The notes under the pieces are model-generated. The model did no database searches. It had not been told where the DNA came from and worked only from the letters and a program-made list of their open reading frames with translations. A DNA stretch of 64,000 nt. It comes from Myxococcales bacterium (GTDB lineage: Bacteria > Myxococcota_A > Polyangia > Palsa-1104). The stretch lies in NCBI GenBank assembly GCA_028287105.1, contig JAQBQH010000188.1, positions 1 through 64,000 of the forward strand. The letters run 5' to 3'. Both the position numbers and the translations under genes were made by a program. Below, in pieces: positions 15,499 to 24,539 of this stretch (positions are counted from its first letter, which is position 1; the number at the start of each line of letters is the position of its first letter).

Positions 15499-18186
15499 AT
15501 GCGAAACGCGCAACTCGACAAGCTGCGATCCATTCCCGACCCCGTGGCTCTCCTCGAGGGCATGTTCGCGCACGCGCCGGTCGCCTACCAGATCTACAAG
15601 CCCGATGGCCACAGCCTGCTGGTCAACGAAGCGTTTCTCGAGCTGTTCGGCGTCGAGCCGCCGCCCGAGTACAACGTCCTCGAGGACGAGGTGGCCGAGG
15701 CGAACGGACAGCTGTCGATTCTCAAGCGGGCGTTTCGCGGAGAGACGGTCGAGACCACGCCGACCTGGTACGACCCCCGCGAGCTCAAGAAGGTGACCGT
15801 CACCACGGGACGGCGTTGCGCGATGATCTGCAGCGCGTTTCCCCTGTTCGACGCGGCGGGCGCCATCGCCTACGTGGTGTTCGTCTTCAAGGATGTCACG
15901 GCGGAGCTGCAGGCGCAGGGGCAAGCGGAGGCCGAGCGCGATCTATTGCGCGCGATCATCGACCAGAGCGGCGACGGGATCATCGTCGCCGACGCCAGCG
16001 GCGAGCTCACCATCTTCAACCGCGCCGCCGCGGAGCAGCACGGCGCCAGCGGACGCGGCCTCAAGGCGGCACGCTGGGCTGATCTGGTGGGGCTCATCAG
16101 CCTCGACGGGAAGCCGCTCCCCTTCGACCAGCTGCCACTGCAACGCACGCTCGTCGACCGCGTGATCTCGGAAGGGCGCTGGCGTGTGTGCCGCCCCGAC
16201 GGCGTGACGCGCGCCATCGCCGGAACCGCGGCTCCGATCACCCGTCCCGACGGCAAGGGGGGCGGCGCGATCCTGGTCACGCGCGACGAGACGGAACGGC
16301 TGGAGCTGGAGGCGCGGGTCGGCGCGATGGGCGCGCAGCTTCGGGCCATCGTCGATCACAGCCCGAACGCGCTGTACCTGAAGGATTTGCAGGGACGTCA
16401 CCTGTGGATGAGCCCGGGCTACGAGCGAAGCAGTGGGCGCGCGCTGGGTACATTCGCGGGGAAGACCGCTCGCGAGATGTTTCCGCCCGAGATGGCGGCG
16501 ATCATGGAGGAGAACGATCGTCGCGTCATCGCGACGCTGGCGCCGGTCACCGCCGAGGAGACGGTGCCGGAGCACGACGGGTTGCACACCTATCTGACCG
16601 CAAAGTTTCCAGTGCTCGGCACCGACGGCGAGGTGATCGCGGTCGGAGGCCTTTCGACAGATATCACCGAGATCAAACAGACCCAGCAGCGGCTGCGCCA
16701 GTCGGAGGAGCGCTTCACGCGCTACTTCCAAGCGAGCCCGATCCCCGCCGCCATCACCACGCTCGGCGGGCGGATTCTCGACGTCAACCCGGCGTGTGAG
16801 CGGTTCGCCGGGCTGCCCCGATCCCAATTGGTCGGTCGCGACGGAGCCGAGCTGAACCTCTGGCTCCGGCCCGAGGATCGTCAGCGCGTCGCCGACGTGA
16901 TGGCGCGTGACGGACGGGTCCGCGACCACGAGGGAATCGTAGAGACGCCCGACGGGATCCGGCACCACATCCTGCTCTCCGTCGAGACGATGGACGTCGA
17001 GGGGGAGCCTCGCGCCCTGACGATGATGCACGACGTGACCGATCACGTGCGGCTGCAGGACGAGCTACGCCAGTCGCAGAAGATGGAGGCGGTGGGCCGC
17101 CTGGCCGGCGGAGTGGCGCACGACTTCAACAACCTGCTCACCGCGCTGAGCGGCTACAACTCGCTCCTGCTCGCGGCTCTGCCGGTGGGCGATCCGCTGC
17201 GCCATTTCGCCGAGCGGGTTTCGCAGGCCGCGAAGCGCGCCTCGGCGCTCACCGATCAACTGCTCGCATTCAGTCGCAAGCAGCCGGTGGCGATCGAGAG
17301 CCTCGACTTGAACGAGGTGATCCGCAGCACCACCGACATGCTGCGCCGCCTCATCGGCGAAGACGTGGCGCTGATCTCCGATCTGTCGCCGCGGCTCGAT
17401 CCGGTGCGCGCCGATCGTGCGCAGGTCGAGCAGGTGATCGTGAACCTGGTGGTCAACGCGCGCGACGCGATGCCGCACGGGGGCAGCATCACGGTGACGA
17501 CGGCCAACGTACGCATCGAACGCGACGACTTCGTGCGCTTCGCGGTGCGTGACACCGGCGTGGGCATCGACCCGGAGGCGCGAGCGCGGCTGTTCGAGCC
17601 GTTCTACACCACCAAGGGGCCCGGCAAGGGAACGGGGCTGGGGCTGGCGACGGTGTACGGCATCGTCAAGCAGGCGGGCGGGCAGGTGCGCGTCGAGAGC
17701 GAGCCCGGCCGCGGCGCGCTGTTCGAGGTGCTGCTGCCACGCTCGGCCAGCGTCGCGGCCGCGGTCGCACCGGCCGTGGAGCAAGCCGACCCACCTCGCG
17801 GACGGGGCACCATCCTGCTCGTCGAGGACGACGACTCCGTGCGCGAATTCGTCGGCTTCGTGCTGCGCCAGCAGGGCTACGATGTGCTCGCTGCGGAGCA
17901 TGGACCGCGCGCGCTCGAGATCGCAGGCGCACACGAGGGCGAGATCGATTTGCTGATCAGCGACGTGGTGATGCCGCAGATGCATGGCTTCGAGGTGGCA
18001 GAGGCGATGCGCCGCTCGCGCCCGGGGCTGCGGGTGCTGCACATCTCCGGCTATCCCGGCGACGCCATCACCAGCGACGCTGCCTTTCTCGCCAAGCCGT
18101 TCTCGCGCGAGACGCTGCTGGAGCGGGTGAGCCAGCTCGTCGCGAGCCGGTCGAGCCCCGCGAGCTCCGAACCGCCGCGCGCATAG
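15499..18186 (+). CDS. Multi-PAS hybrid histidine kinase with receiver domain
   Basis: This roughly 895-residue soluble sensor kinase has an N-terminal stretch of about 510 residues with four PAS-like domains (one contains YLKDLQGRHLWMSPGYERSS, another FQASPIPAAITTLGGRILDV). The H-box VAHDFNNLLTALSGYN follows, with the phospho-accepting His near residue 541, then HATPase motifs (N-box NLVVNARDAMPHGG, G-boxes DTGVGIDP and GKGTGLGLATVYGI). A C-terminal receiver has LLISDVVMP (Asp about 822) and a late K in AKPFS. No transmembrane segment is seen, so it senses a cytoplasmic signal. No response regulator is adjacent. ATG 15481 is an alternative start; GGAAG favours 15499. Confidence 0.93.
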   Translation: MRNAQLDKLRSIPDPVALLEGMFAHAPVAYQIYKPDGHSLLVNEAFLELFGVEPPPEYNVLEDEVAEANGQLSILKRAFRGETVETTPTWYDPRELKKVTVTTGRRCAMICSAFPLFDAAGAIAYVVFVFKDVTAELQAQGQAEAERDLLRAIIDQSGDGIIVADASGELTIFNRAAAEQHGASGRGLKAARWADLVGLISLDGKPLPFDQLPLQRTLVDRVISEGRWRVCRPDGVTRAIAGTAAPITRPDGKGGGAILVTRDETERLELEARVGAMGAQLRAIVDHSPNALYLKDLQGRHLWMSPGYERSSGRALGTFAGKTAREMFPPEMAAIMEENDRRVIATLAPVTAEETVPEHDGLHTYLTAKFPVLGTDGEVIAVGGLSTDITEIKQTQQRLRQSEERFTRYFQASPIPAAITTLGGRILDVNPACERFAGLPRSQLVGRDGAELNLWLRPEDRQRVADVMARDGRVRDHEGIVETPDGIRHHILLSVETMDVEGEPRALTMMHDVTDHVRLQDELRQSQKMEAVGRLAGGVAHDFNNLLTALSGYNSLLLAALPVGDPLRHFAERVSQAAKRASALTDQLLAFSRKQPVAIESLDLNEVIRSTTDMLRRLIGEDVALISDLSPRLDPVRADRAQVEQVIVNLVVNARDAMPHGGSITVTTANVRIERDDFVRFAVRDTGVGIDPEARARLFEPFYTTKGPGKGTGLGLATVYGIVKQAGGQVRVESEPGRGALFEVLLPRSASVAAAVAPAVEQADPPRGRGTILLVEDDDSVREFVGFVLRQQGYDVLAAEHGPRALEIAGAHEGEIDLLISDVVMPQMHGFEVAEAMRRSRPGLRVLHISGYPGDAITSDAAFLAKPFSRETLLERVSQLVASRSSPASSEPPRA

Positions 18187-18232
18187 CGGCGCAGCCCGTC
18201 CGCAGCGCGAGCGTGAGCAGCTTCCGCGATCT

Positions 18233-18571
18233 TCACAGATTCTGTCGGATGCAATAGGGAGGCAGCGCGTCTATCCGTCGCAGTGCCTCCAATGCGTCAC
18301 CTCGAGTGGCGTCACGATCGTTAGCGTGAGAGCGCAAGGCGGACCTGTATCTCTCGGCCTTGTCGGCCGCGTCGACGAACCCTCCAAGTCTAAGCGCCGC
18401 AGCGCATAGTTTCCATGACGCTGCGAGCTCGCGTCTGGTTTCGCGGCGGTTGTCGCAGGCGGACATTGTCAAAGCTGCGAACAGCAGCGCGAGCCCGCAC
18501 GTCAGCCTGATCGCTCCTCGAACGTCAGCGTTGTCATCTTGCCGATCGTTCAACCTCGTGCGGCGCTCCAC
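18233..18571 (-). CDS. Small putative lipoprotein downstream of module A
   Basis: This 112-residue frame has a hydrophobic signal (LTCGLALLFAALTMSAC) with a possible lipobox Cys and a charged helical remainder with few features. It starts with GTG at 18571, 18 bases after the stop of the Gly-rich lipoprotein gene, so it may be a fifth gene of module A. The codon usage is less biased than in most neighbours and I do not recognise a family. Confidence 0.5.
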   Translation of the reverse strand: MERRTRLNDRQDDNADVRGAIRLTCGLALLFAALTMSACDNRRETRRELAASWKLCAAALRLGGFVDAADKAERYRSALRSHANDRDATRGDALEALRRIDALPPYCIRQNL

Positions 18572-18589
18572 GTCGGCAACTGTGAATAA

Positions 18590-19690
18590 TCAGGTCAGCG
18601 GAATGCACGTCGGCGTCGGTGCGGACGTACCGTAGCCGGCGGGACACGCCTTGGCTCGCACGCGGATGAAGCCGCCGGCGCCGCCCCCTCGCCCGCCCAA
18701 ATTGCCATCAGCACCAACCGCAGGCGGCGCGCTGCCTCCACCGGCCCCGCCCGGCGGGCCGTTGCCGAAGTTTGACGTCCCGCCACGACCGCCGCGCGCG
18801 TACAGGCCGCCGCATGAGCCGTCGAACTTGACTGTCGGCGATTCAACCAACACGACGCCGCCCGACCCGCCCCCTGCTCCCGGGCCGGTCGGATTGCTCC
18901 CCCCCTCCGACCCGTCGGCGACGACTCCGCACATCCCGCCCGCCGAGCCATCGAACTCGATGCGGTTCCCAGCCGCGACGAGCAGGGCCCCGCCACCGTT
19001 ACCTTGGACCGCACTGACACTGCCGCCACCGCCGCCCATATCGTCGACGGAGTAGGTCCCGACCGCGCCACCCGAGCTGCCGCCGCACATCGGGTCGAAT
19101 TGCGCAGGAACAGCGTCACCTCCCTGGGCGCCATTGTTGCCGCCCGCAGCGCCTGCCGTAGCCCCACCGGCACCGCCGGCACCCTCGGTCCAGGGCGATG
19201 TCGTCACCCACTGCCCCGGCGAGACCCCATACGGCGGCAGGGACGCTCCAGCCAGGCCTGGTGAGGGTGGTGGCGTCGCGAAGATCGCGCCGCGAATCGT
19301 TACGGTGTCGGCAGCGATGAGAGCGACTGCCGTCTGCGTCGGCGATTTCACGGTCGTGTTCGGCGCAATCAGCAGAGAGCCGAACGAGAACACCGCGATC
19401 TTCGGCGCGGGAACCGAGCTTCCGGTGCAGCTCGCCGCGACGGGAGCGCGTAGCTCCCAGCCAATGCCCTGCCACACGCCCGGGGTATTCAGACGGATGG
19501 TCAAGCCGTCGCAGCTGATCCTTCCCACATCGGGCTCGACGGTACAGCTGCCCGAGAGCGTGGTCTGCTGGTTGGTGGCGGTCCCGGACATCAGGCTGAC
19601 ACCATTCGACAGCACGAAGTTGGTCCCAATCACGTTTTGTCCGGTACAGCCGACCGCGCAGAGCACAGCCGTGCTCAGTAGACGTGTCAT
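18590..19690 (-). CDS. Gly-rich lipoprotein of module A
   Basis: This 366-residue protein has a short signal with VGC lipobox, a beta-rich N-terminal half (LIAADTVTIRGAIFATPPP) and a large C-terminal domain dominated by GG and GGxGG runs (GGGGGSVSAVQGNGGGALLV, GGRGGTSNFGNGPPGGAGGG). These probably form polyglycine-II-type sheets or a beta-helix. GGAG seven bases before ATG 19690 fixes the start; the frame extending to 19846 is not supported. It is the last main gene of the barrel/sigma/FecR-TPR operon and the presumed cargo or output protein of module A. Confidence 0.8.
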   Translation of the reverse strand: MTRLLSTAVLCAVGCTGQNVIGTNFVLSNGVSLMSGTATNQQTTLSGSCTVEPDVGRISCDGLTIRLNTPGVWQGIGWELRAPVAASCTGSSVPAPKIAVFSFGSLLIAPNTTVKSPTQTAVALIAADTVTIRGAIFATPPPSPGLAGASLPPYGVSPGQWVTTSPWTEGAGGAGGATAGAAGGNNGAQGGDAVPAQFDPMCGGSSGGAVGTYSVDDMGGGGGSVSAVQGNGGGALLVAAGNRIEFDGSAGGMCGVVADGSEGGSNPTGPGAGGGSGGVVLVESPTVKFDGSCGGLYARGGRGGTSNFGNGPPGGAGGGSAPPAVGADGNLGGRGGGAGGFIRVRAKACPAGYGTSAPTPTCIPLT

Positions 19691-19731
19691 GCTCACGCTC
19701 CAGACCGTTAGTGCGATCTTGTCGGGAAACC

Positions 19732-21012
19732 TTACGGACGAAGCGCTCGACGTGCCGATTCGGCGAGTGGCCCATTGGGGGCGGCCGCGAGGTACTGGCT
19801 GAAATCCTCGCGCGCACCACCGACATCGCCGGTTCGTGCGCGACACACGCCGCGATCATAGTGAGCGCGATTGGCGACGTCGGGATCGCCATCGATGATC
19901 GCGCGCGCGAAGTCAGCGAGAGCCTCGTGGCATCGTCCCCGCTCTGCGCGGAGTTCGCCACGGATCATCGCCAACCGTGGGGCGTTGAGTCGTCCGTCGA
20001 GCACGATTGCGTCCAACCGCGCGAGCGCGTCATCGTTACGGCGCAGTTGCATTAGCGCTTCGATTGCTGTCGTCTCTGCCTCGGCCGCCAGCTCCCCGCC
20101 GGGATGCTGCATCCAGTACTTCTCCAACGAAGCGAGTGCATCCGCCGCCGCGCCTGCGTGGAGCTGACGAATCGCAGTGGCGACGATTTCGGCTTCGGCC
20201 CCCGGCGGTGGTGGTGAAGGTTGTTCGGGCTCGCGACCCCCACTCGGAGCTGACGTCGCCGCTGGTGCGTTTCGCAGGCGCGCGCCGGCACGCACAGCTC
20301 CCTTCGAGCTTCGCATTTCAAGTCGGTCAGGCGGCCGAACCGACTGCGAGTCAGGTGCGTGAACGGGGGTCGCCGCGGAAGTCCGCGGGGCATTGGTTTC
20401 GAGTGTCATCGCGATCTGGCGGCGTTCGGCGTCGGACACGGTGCTTACGCCGGCCGCGCTGAAAACCGTAGATGTGCCGATCTCGACAACGCCGGGAAAC
20501 TCGCGCCACTCGGCCTCCACGCTGCCCGAGTACGCTGCCACTCGCGTGTGGAGAGAAATGACGTCGATGACGGCGAGGGCATTCGGGCGCACGCGGATTC
20601 GCCCTTCGGGGACCGTCACGGTTTGAGGCCGAGAAGCGGTTCTCACGATCAATCGGCCGTCGCGAATGACTGGCGCCATCCCGTCAATCGTCAACGCGGC
20701 AGGCCCGAGGACCAGCAGATCTGCGGCCGTCGGCGTCGACACTCGCGCGAGTGTTCCCGCTGGCACGAGAAGATTCGCACTCTCGTGATGCTTCGTGCGC
20801 TGCAAAACAATCAGCCCAGCAAACGCGATCGCCGCGACCGCGGCGGCTCCGAGCCGAAGCGAGACGCGCGGCCGCTTGTACGAATCATGGTCGAGCGCCT
20901 GCGCGATGCGGCCGAGCTGGGCAGCGTTGAGCAGGGCTGGCGGCGGCAGTTTCTTGATCTGCCGCTGTAGCCGCGCGTCCCAAACTCGCTCGCGCTCATC
21001 CCTGTCTGCCAT
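19732..21012 (-). CDS. FecR-TPR protein, putative anti-sigma factor of module A
   Basis: This 426-residue protein has a cytoplasmic N-terminus (about residues 1-50), one transmembrane helix (LGAAAVAAIAFAGLIVL) and a FecR-like periplasmic domain (about 80-190, including VRPNALAVIDVISLHTRVAA). A Pro-rich linker and TPR-like helices at the C-terminus (LASLEKYWMQHPGGELAAEA, HYDRGVCRARTGDVGGAREDF) follow. FecR proteins relay envelope signals to ECF sigma factors. Its start overlaps the sigma gene by 17 bases. Unlike the module B counterpart it lacks a His-x3-Cys-x2-Cys zinc motif. Confidence 0.85.
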   Translation of the reverse strand: MADRDERERVWDARLQRQIKKLPPPALLNAAQLGRIAQALDHDSYKRPRVSLRLGAAAVAAIAFAGLIVLQRTKHHESANLLVPAGTLARVSTPTAADLLVLGPAALTIDGMAPVIRDGRLIVRTASRPQTVTVPEGRIRVRPNALAVIDVISLHTRVAAYSGSVEAEWREFPGVVEIGTSTVFSAAGVSTVSDAERRQIAMTLETNAPRTSAATPVHAPDSQSVRPPDRLEMRSSKGAVRAGARLRNAPAATSAPSGGREPEQPSPPPPGAEAEIVATAIRQLHAGAAADALASLEKYWMQHPGGELAAEAETTAIEALMQLRRNDDALARLDAIVLDGRLNAPRLAMIRGELRAERGRCHEALADFARAIIDGDPDVANRAHYDRGVCRARTGDVGGAREDFSQYLAAAPNGPLAESARRALRP

Positions 21013-21565
21013 CGGAGCCCTTTCCCTCGATCGCCCGAATATGCGCAGACATTTGCTTGCGCGCGCGATTGAGACGCACCCAAACGGTCCCGATCTTCAA
21101 TCCTTTGAGGCTCGCAATCTCCGCGCAGGAGAGCCCTTCGACCTCGAACAGGATGAAGACTGTTCGGTACTTCTCGCGAAGGCGATCGAGCGCTCCATAG
21201 ATCAGCCGTGCGGCCTCGCGCCGTTCCACCGACTCGGCCGTCGCGACTGCCGGCAGATCTTCGATTGGCGCGTCGCCGCAGAACGTAAGCAGGCGACGCA
21301 GTCGGTCCTTGCGACGCTTCGCCATCACGACGCGCTCGCTGATCGCATACAGCCAGGTCGTCGCCTTGGCGTCCCCGCGGAAGGAGGGCAATCGTCTATG
21401 TGCTTGTAAGAACACCTCCTGGACGAGGTCCTCGACGTCTGCGCCCGGTCCGGCGAGGCGACTCACCCACGCAGCGACGCGCTGCGCGTGAGCCATGAAC
21501 AGCTCTTCGCTCGTTGGCGCGACTCTCTCAGGCGCAGGGTCGTCCGCTGACACGATTCTCGGCAT
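20996..21565 (-). CDS. ECF sigma factor of module A
   Basis: This 189-residue ECF sigma factor has region 2 (DVEDLVQEVFLQAHRRLPSF, followed by WLYAISERVVMAKRRK) and region 4 (LRERYRT-like LREKYRTVFILFEVEGLSCA with helix-turn-helix EIASLKGLKIGTVWVRLNRA). It is closely related to the module B sigma factor (shared D-V-x-D-L-V-Q-x-V-F and R-x-L-P-S-F-R-G). CAGGACCGGA before ATG 21565 supports the start; the longer frame to 21940 overlaps the barrel gene and is rejected. Confidence 0.92.
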   Translation of the reverse strand: MPRIVSADDPAPERVAPTSEELFMAHAQRVAAWVSRLAGPGADVEDLVQEVFLQAHRRLPSFRGDAKATTWLYAISERVVMAKRRKDRLRRLLTFCGDAPIEDLPAVATAESVERREAARLIYGALDRLREKYRTVFILFEVEGLSCAEIASLKGLKIGTVWVRLNRARKQMSAHIRAIEGKGSDGRQG

Positions 21566-21609
21566 TCCGGTCCTGAGGTGTGTGTGTCGCGGGCGCAAAA
21601 AACCTTTCA

Positions 21610-22506
21610 CTAAAAATCGCCGAATGAGGCGCCGGCCAGGAGGATCACATCGAGCCGCGGCAAATCGGCGCGGACCGCCAAGGCGTTCGCTGACACAGTT
21701 TCCGAACGAAGCCATCCCGTGATCCCGACACCGAGGAACGGCATCAGCCTGTGCCAGCGGTATCCCGCTCTGATACCCGCTGCGAGCCCAGGGTCGAAGT
21801 TGGCGACGGCCGCGTTTTCTGCGAATCCGTTCCCGCCGACGAGGAGCAGCGCTGCGACGGCATCCGCGGTCATATCTGCAATCCAGTGGCCCGCGCGAAT
21901 GCGATAGGCCGCTCCGAGCGACAGCGCCAGACGCGTCCATCGTGCTTGCCCGGTTCCAAGCACTATGGACCTCTGACCCGTTCCACTCAGTGCGACGTGT
22001 CCCCCGAACCGGCCGCCCGCCCTGCCCAAGATCGCGGCGATGCTTGCACCAGGCGCGACGCCGCCGTCATTCGCGATAGCCGAGACGAATGCGGCGCTCA
22101 AATCGTAGCCGGCGCGCGGCTGCTGCGGTGGCGCTGCTCGCCGGACCATCATGGCTTGGGGCGCGACCGCGCCTGGCGGTCCAGCCGCATCCGGCGGCGG
22201 TAACGCCGCGCCGGCTGTCAACTGCAGTCGCTGAGCAGCGATGATGACTGCCGCCGATCGCGCTCGCTCTCCGCAATCGGGCCCGGCTGCAAGCCATCGT
22301 TTTCCGGTCACGACACCGACCGCGTTGATGAATTGGATTCCGACTCCAGATCCCGTCGAGCGAATTTGAACGCGTTCAGTGCTTGCGTTGCGCGTGTCTT
22401 GTAACAGCGGCTCGAGCGCCGCAGCGATCTCCTCGCGTGTCGGACACTCACCTTCAACGTCGATCGAAACCAGGCCCATCGTGACGCTGAGGACGACGGC
22501 GAGCAT
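21610..22506 (-). CDS. Outer-membrane beta-barrel-like protein of module A
   Basis: This protein of about 298 residues has a signal peptide, an N-terminal periplasmic domain (about residues 17-100, beginning ECPTREEIAAALEPLL) and a Pro/Ala linker. Its C-terminal half (about 130-298) has alternating amphipathic beta-strands (GGHVALSGTGQRS, WTRLALSLGAAYRIRAGHW, IRAGYRWHRLMPFLGVGITG) and ends in Phe, as expected for an outer-membrane barrel. The start is uncertain (ATG 22506 or ATG 22569). It is the first gene of module A; the sigma gene follows after 44 bases. It may be the outer-membrane sensor of the sigma system (inference). Confidence 0.75.
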   Translation of the reverse strand: MLAVVLSVTMGLVSIDVEGECPTREEIAAALEPLLQDTRNASTERVQIRSTGSGVGIQFINAVGVVTGKRWLAAGPDCGERARSAAVIIAAQRLQLTAGAALPPPDAAGPPGAVAPQAMMVRRAAPPQQPRAGYDLSAAFVSAIANDGGVAPGASIAAILGRAGGRFGGHVALSGTGQRSIVLGTGQARWTRLALSLGAAYRIRAGHWIADMTADAVAALLLVGGNGFAENAAVANFDPGLAAGIRAGYRWHRLMPFLGVGITGWLRSETVSANALAVRADLPRLDVILLAGASFGDF

Positions 22507-22759
22507 GCTCGAACTGTACCATTCATCGCGATCGAGACCGTGCGCGCTACCAGAAGCGACGGCAGTCATCACGCCGCGGCGCTTCGTTGTTCCGCGACGG
22601 GAATTCGCCCTTCCTGCGATAGGCGCAAGACGCCGCGCGACCGGCGTGCGCGCCCTCGATCCCCATCCTCGCCCTTTCCAAATTGGACACGCGTGTGGCC
22701 CGACTGGAGCGTAGCGCCCGCCCGCCCTGCCGTTACTGTATGCGCAAGAGGTAAACATC

Positions 22760-23740
22760 ATGAAGCCGACGCATGCCTTTGTCGTGGCGCTGTTGTTGAT
22801 GGGGTGCGGATCCAAGTCTCAGCCACCGACGGGCGGAGGCGGTTCGGGCGGAACCGGCGGCGGGTCCGGTGGCGGCGGCAGCTCGTGGCTGACCGGCGCG
22901 TCGGCGACGCTGTTGTCGACGAGCGACGGCGACCGCTTCATCACGCGCAGCGCGCCGACGACGGCCGACCTCTACAGCCTGGTCTGCGTCGGTCACCAGG
23001 ACGGCTGGGCGGCGGGCGCCGAGGGCACCATCATCGGCACGCACGATGGCGGCGCGACCTGGAGCGTCGAATCGAGCGGCGTGACCACCAGCCTGCGCGC
23101 GCTGGCGTTCTCCGATCTCGAACATGGCCTCGCCGTCGGCGATGCCGGCGTCGTGCTGCGCACCGTCGATGGCGGCGCCAGCTGGCAGCGTGTCGCGGTG
23201 GCGACGGCCGCGGACCTGCGCGGCGTCGCGCTCTCGAGCTTCGACGGCCGCGCCTTCATCGTCGGCGCCGGCGGCCTGGTCTTGCGCTCGACCGACGGTG
23301 GCGTCAGCTTCGGCGCGGCGTCGACTCCCGTCGCCGGCGAGCTGCGCGCGGTCCGCTTCCGCGGCGAAGTGGGAGCGGGCGTTGCCGTTGGGGACGCCGG
23401 CCTCGTGCTGGTGACGCATGACGGCACGACCTGGCAGCCGCTGGCGCGCGCGCCAGGCGATTTGACCGCGCTGTCCCTCGCGGCCGACGGCGCACGCATC
23501 GTCGCCGTCGGCGCCGCCGGCCTGGTGTGGCGCTCGAGCGACGGTGGCGCCAGCTGGCAGGCGTCGACGAGCGGCGTCAGCGCATCGCTCGCGACCATCG
23601 GCTTCTCCGACGAGACGCCCGACCTCGGCTGGGCCGCCGGCGCACACGGCGCGCTCCTCGTCACGCACGACGGCGGCGCGACCTTCCGTTCGCTGCCGTC
23701 GCCCACGACGCTCGATCTCTACGCCGTCGAAGATCTCTAG
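22760..23740 (+). CDS. YCF48/BNR-type beta-propeller lipoprotein
   Basis: This 326-residue lipoprotein has lipobox LLMGC and a Gly/Ser-rich linker. It then carries about six repeats of the YCF48/BNR type, each with the signature D-G-G-A-S/T-W (HDGGATWSVESSG, VDGGASWQRVAVA, SSDGGASWQASTSG) spaced by about 43 residues, predicting a six- or seven-bladed propeller. YCF48 proteins help assemble photosystem II in cyanobacteria; here the fold is more likely a surface binding scaffold. AAGAGG precedes the start. A second protein of this kind lies at 25916-27016. Confidence 0.88.
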   Translation: MKPTHAFVVALLLMGCGSKSQPPTGGGGSGGTGGGSGGGGSSWLTGASATLLSTSDGDRFITRSAPTTADLYSLVCVGHQDGWAAGAEGTIIGTHDGGATWSVESSGVTTSLRALAFSDLEHGLAVGDAGVVLRTVDGGASWQRVAVATAADLRGVALSSFDGRAFIVGAGGLVLRSTDGGVSFGAASTPVAGELRAVRFRGEVGAGVAVGDAGLVLVTHDGTTWQPLARAPGDLTALSLAADGARIVAVGAAGLVWRSSDGGASWQASTSGVSASLATIGFSDETPDLGWAAGAHGALLVTHDGGATFRSLPSPTTLDLYAVEDL

Positions 23741-24228
23741 TTCAACTGGCGCTCGAGCGCCGCGGCGTCGCGCGTCGCCTGGCCGTAACCGTGCGCGGCG
23801 GCTTCACGCTGCAGCGTCGCGATTGCCCGGCGCGCCGCGTCGCGGGGCCCGTGACGCACCAGCAGCTCGGCCACCAGCTGGCGCTGATCGAGGGCGGCGT
23901 CGACGTCGCCTTTGGGGTCGTTGTCCGCGATGGCGACGCGCAGGTTGCCGAGCGCGCCCGCCACGTCGCCTTGCGCCGCCTTGACGAGCGCCTGGGAACC
24001 GACGACCGACGTCTGCGCCGCGCCGGTCTGGCGCAGGAGCTCGTTTTCGCGCGTCGCCGCGACCACCGCGTCGTCCATACGGCCGGCGCGCACCAGGATG
24101 CGGATCAGCTCCGCGACCACGCTGCCAACTGCGATGTCGTCGCGGCGGGGGCCGGCCGGGGCGAACGGTTCCGAGTTGGTGATCGTGGACTCGATCTCGA
24201 GGCCGCTGCCCTTGCGCCGGTCCGACAT
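23737..24228 (-). CDS. Helical TPR-like protein of unknown function
   Basis: This 163-residue protein is almost all helical (AELIRILVRAGRMDDAVVAA, RQLVAELLVRHGPRDAARRA), resembling a few degenerate TPR-type hairpins. It has no signal peptide. The start at ATG 24228 (MSDRRKGSG) is preferred over ATG 24237. Its stop shares the CTAG tetranucleotide with the stop of the convergent YCF48-like gene. I see no motif pointing to a function. Confidence 0.65.
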   Translation of the reverse strand: MSDRRKGSGLEIESTITNSEPFAPAGPRRDDIAVGSVVAELIRILVRAGRMDDAVVAATRENELLRQTGAAQTSVVGSQALVKAAQGDVAGALGNLRVAIADNDPKGDVDAALDQRQLVAELLVRHGPRDAARRAIATLQREAAAHGYGQATRDAAALERQLN

Positions 24229-24539
24229 GCTTTGCACCTTCCCGCATCTGGCCGCCCGAGATCAAGCGGTCCCCTCCGTGGGCATCTTCGCGGAGACGCG
24301 AGCCAGACGTGAGCCACACATGGGGCAGAGGTGCGGCATCTTGTCGCAGCGGCTCAGCGGCCTCGCCTCGCGTGACCACCGCCACCCTTTTCCGCCGAGG
24401 TCGACGGCATTCTCCCCCACTCGTGGACCGCGGACCCCAGTCTTCATCTATCGATTCCTTGATTGGCGACCACTTGCGACGGGTCCGCGCGTTGCACAGA
24501 GCCGTCAGTTCGCTCCTCTTACAGAAAGGTCCCCGCACG
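24229..24539. other. Intergenic stretch without supported gene
   Basis: These 311 bases lie between divergent genes. Open frames run through them but lack a ribosome-binding site and codon bias, and I see no strong repeat or promoter. Confidence 0.5.
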
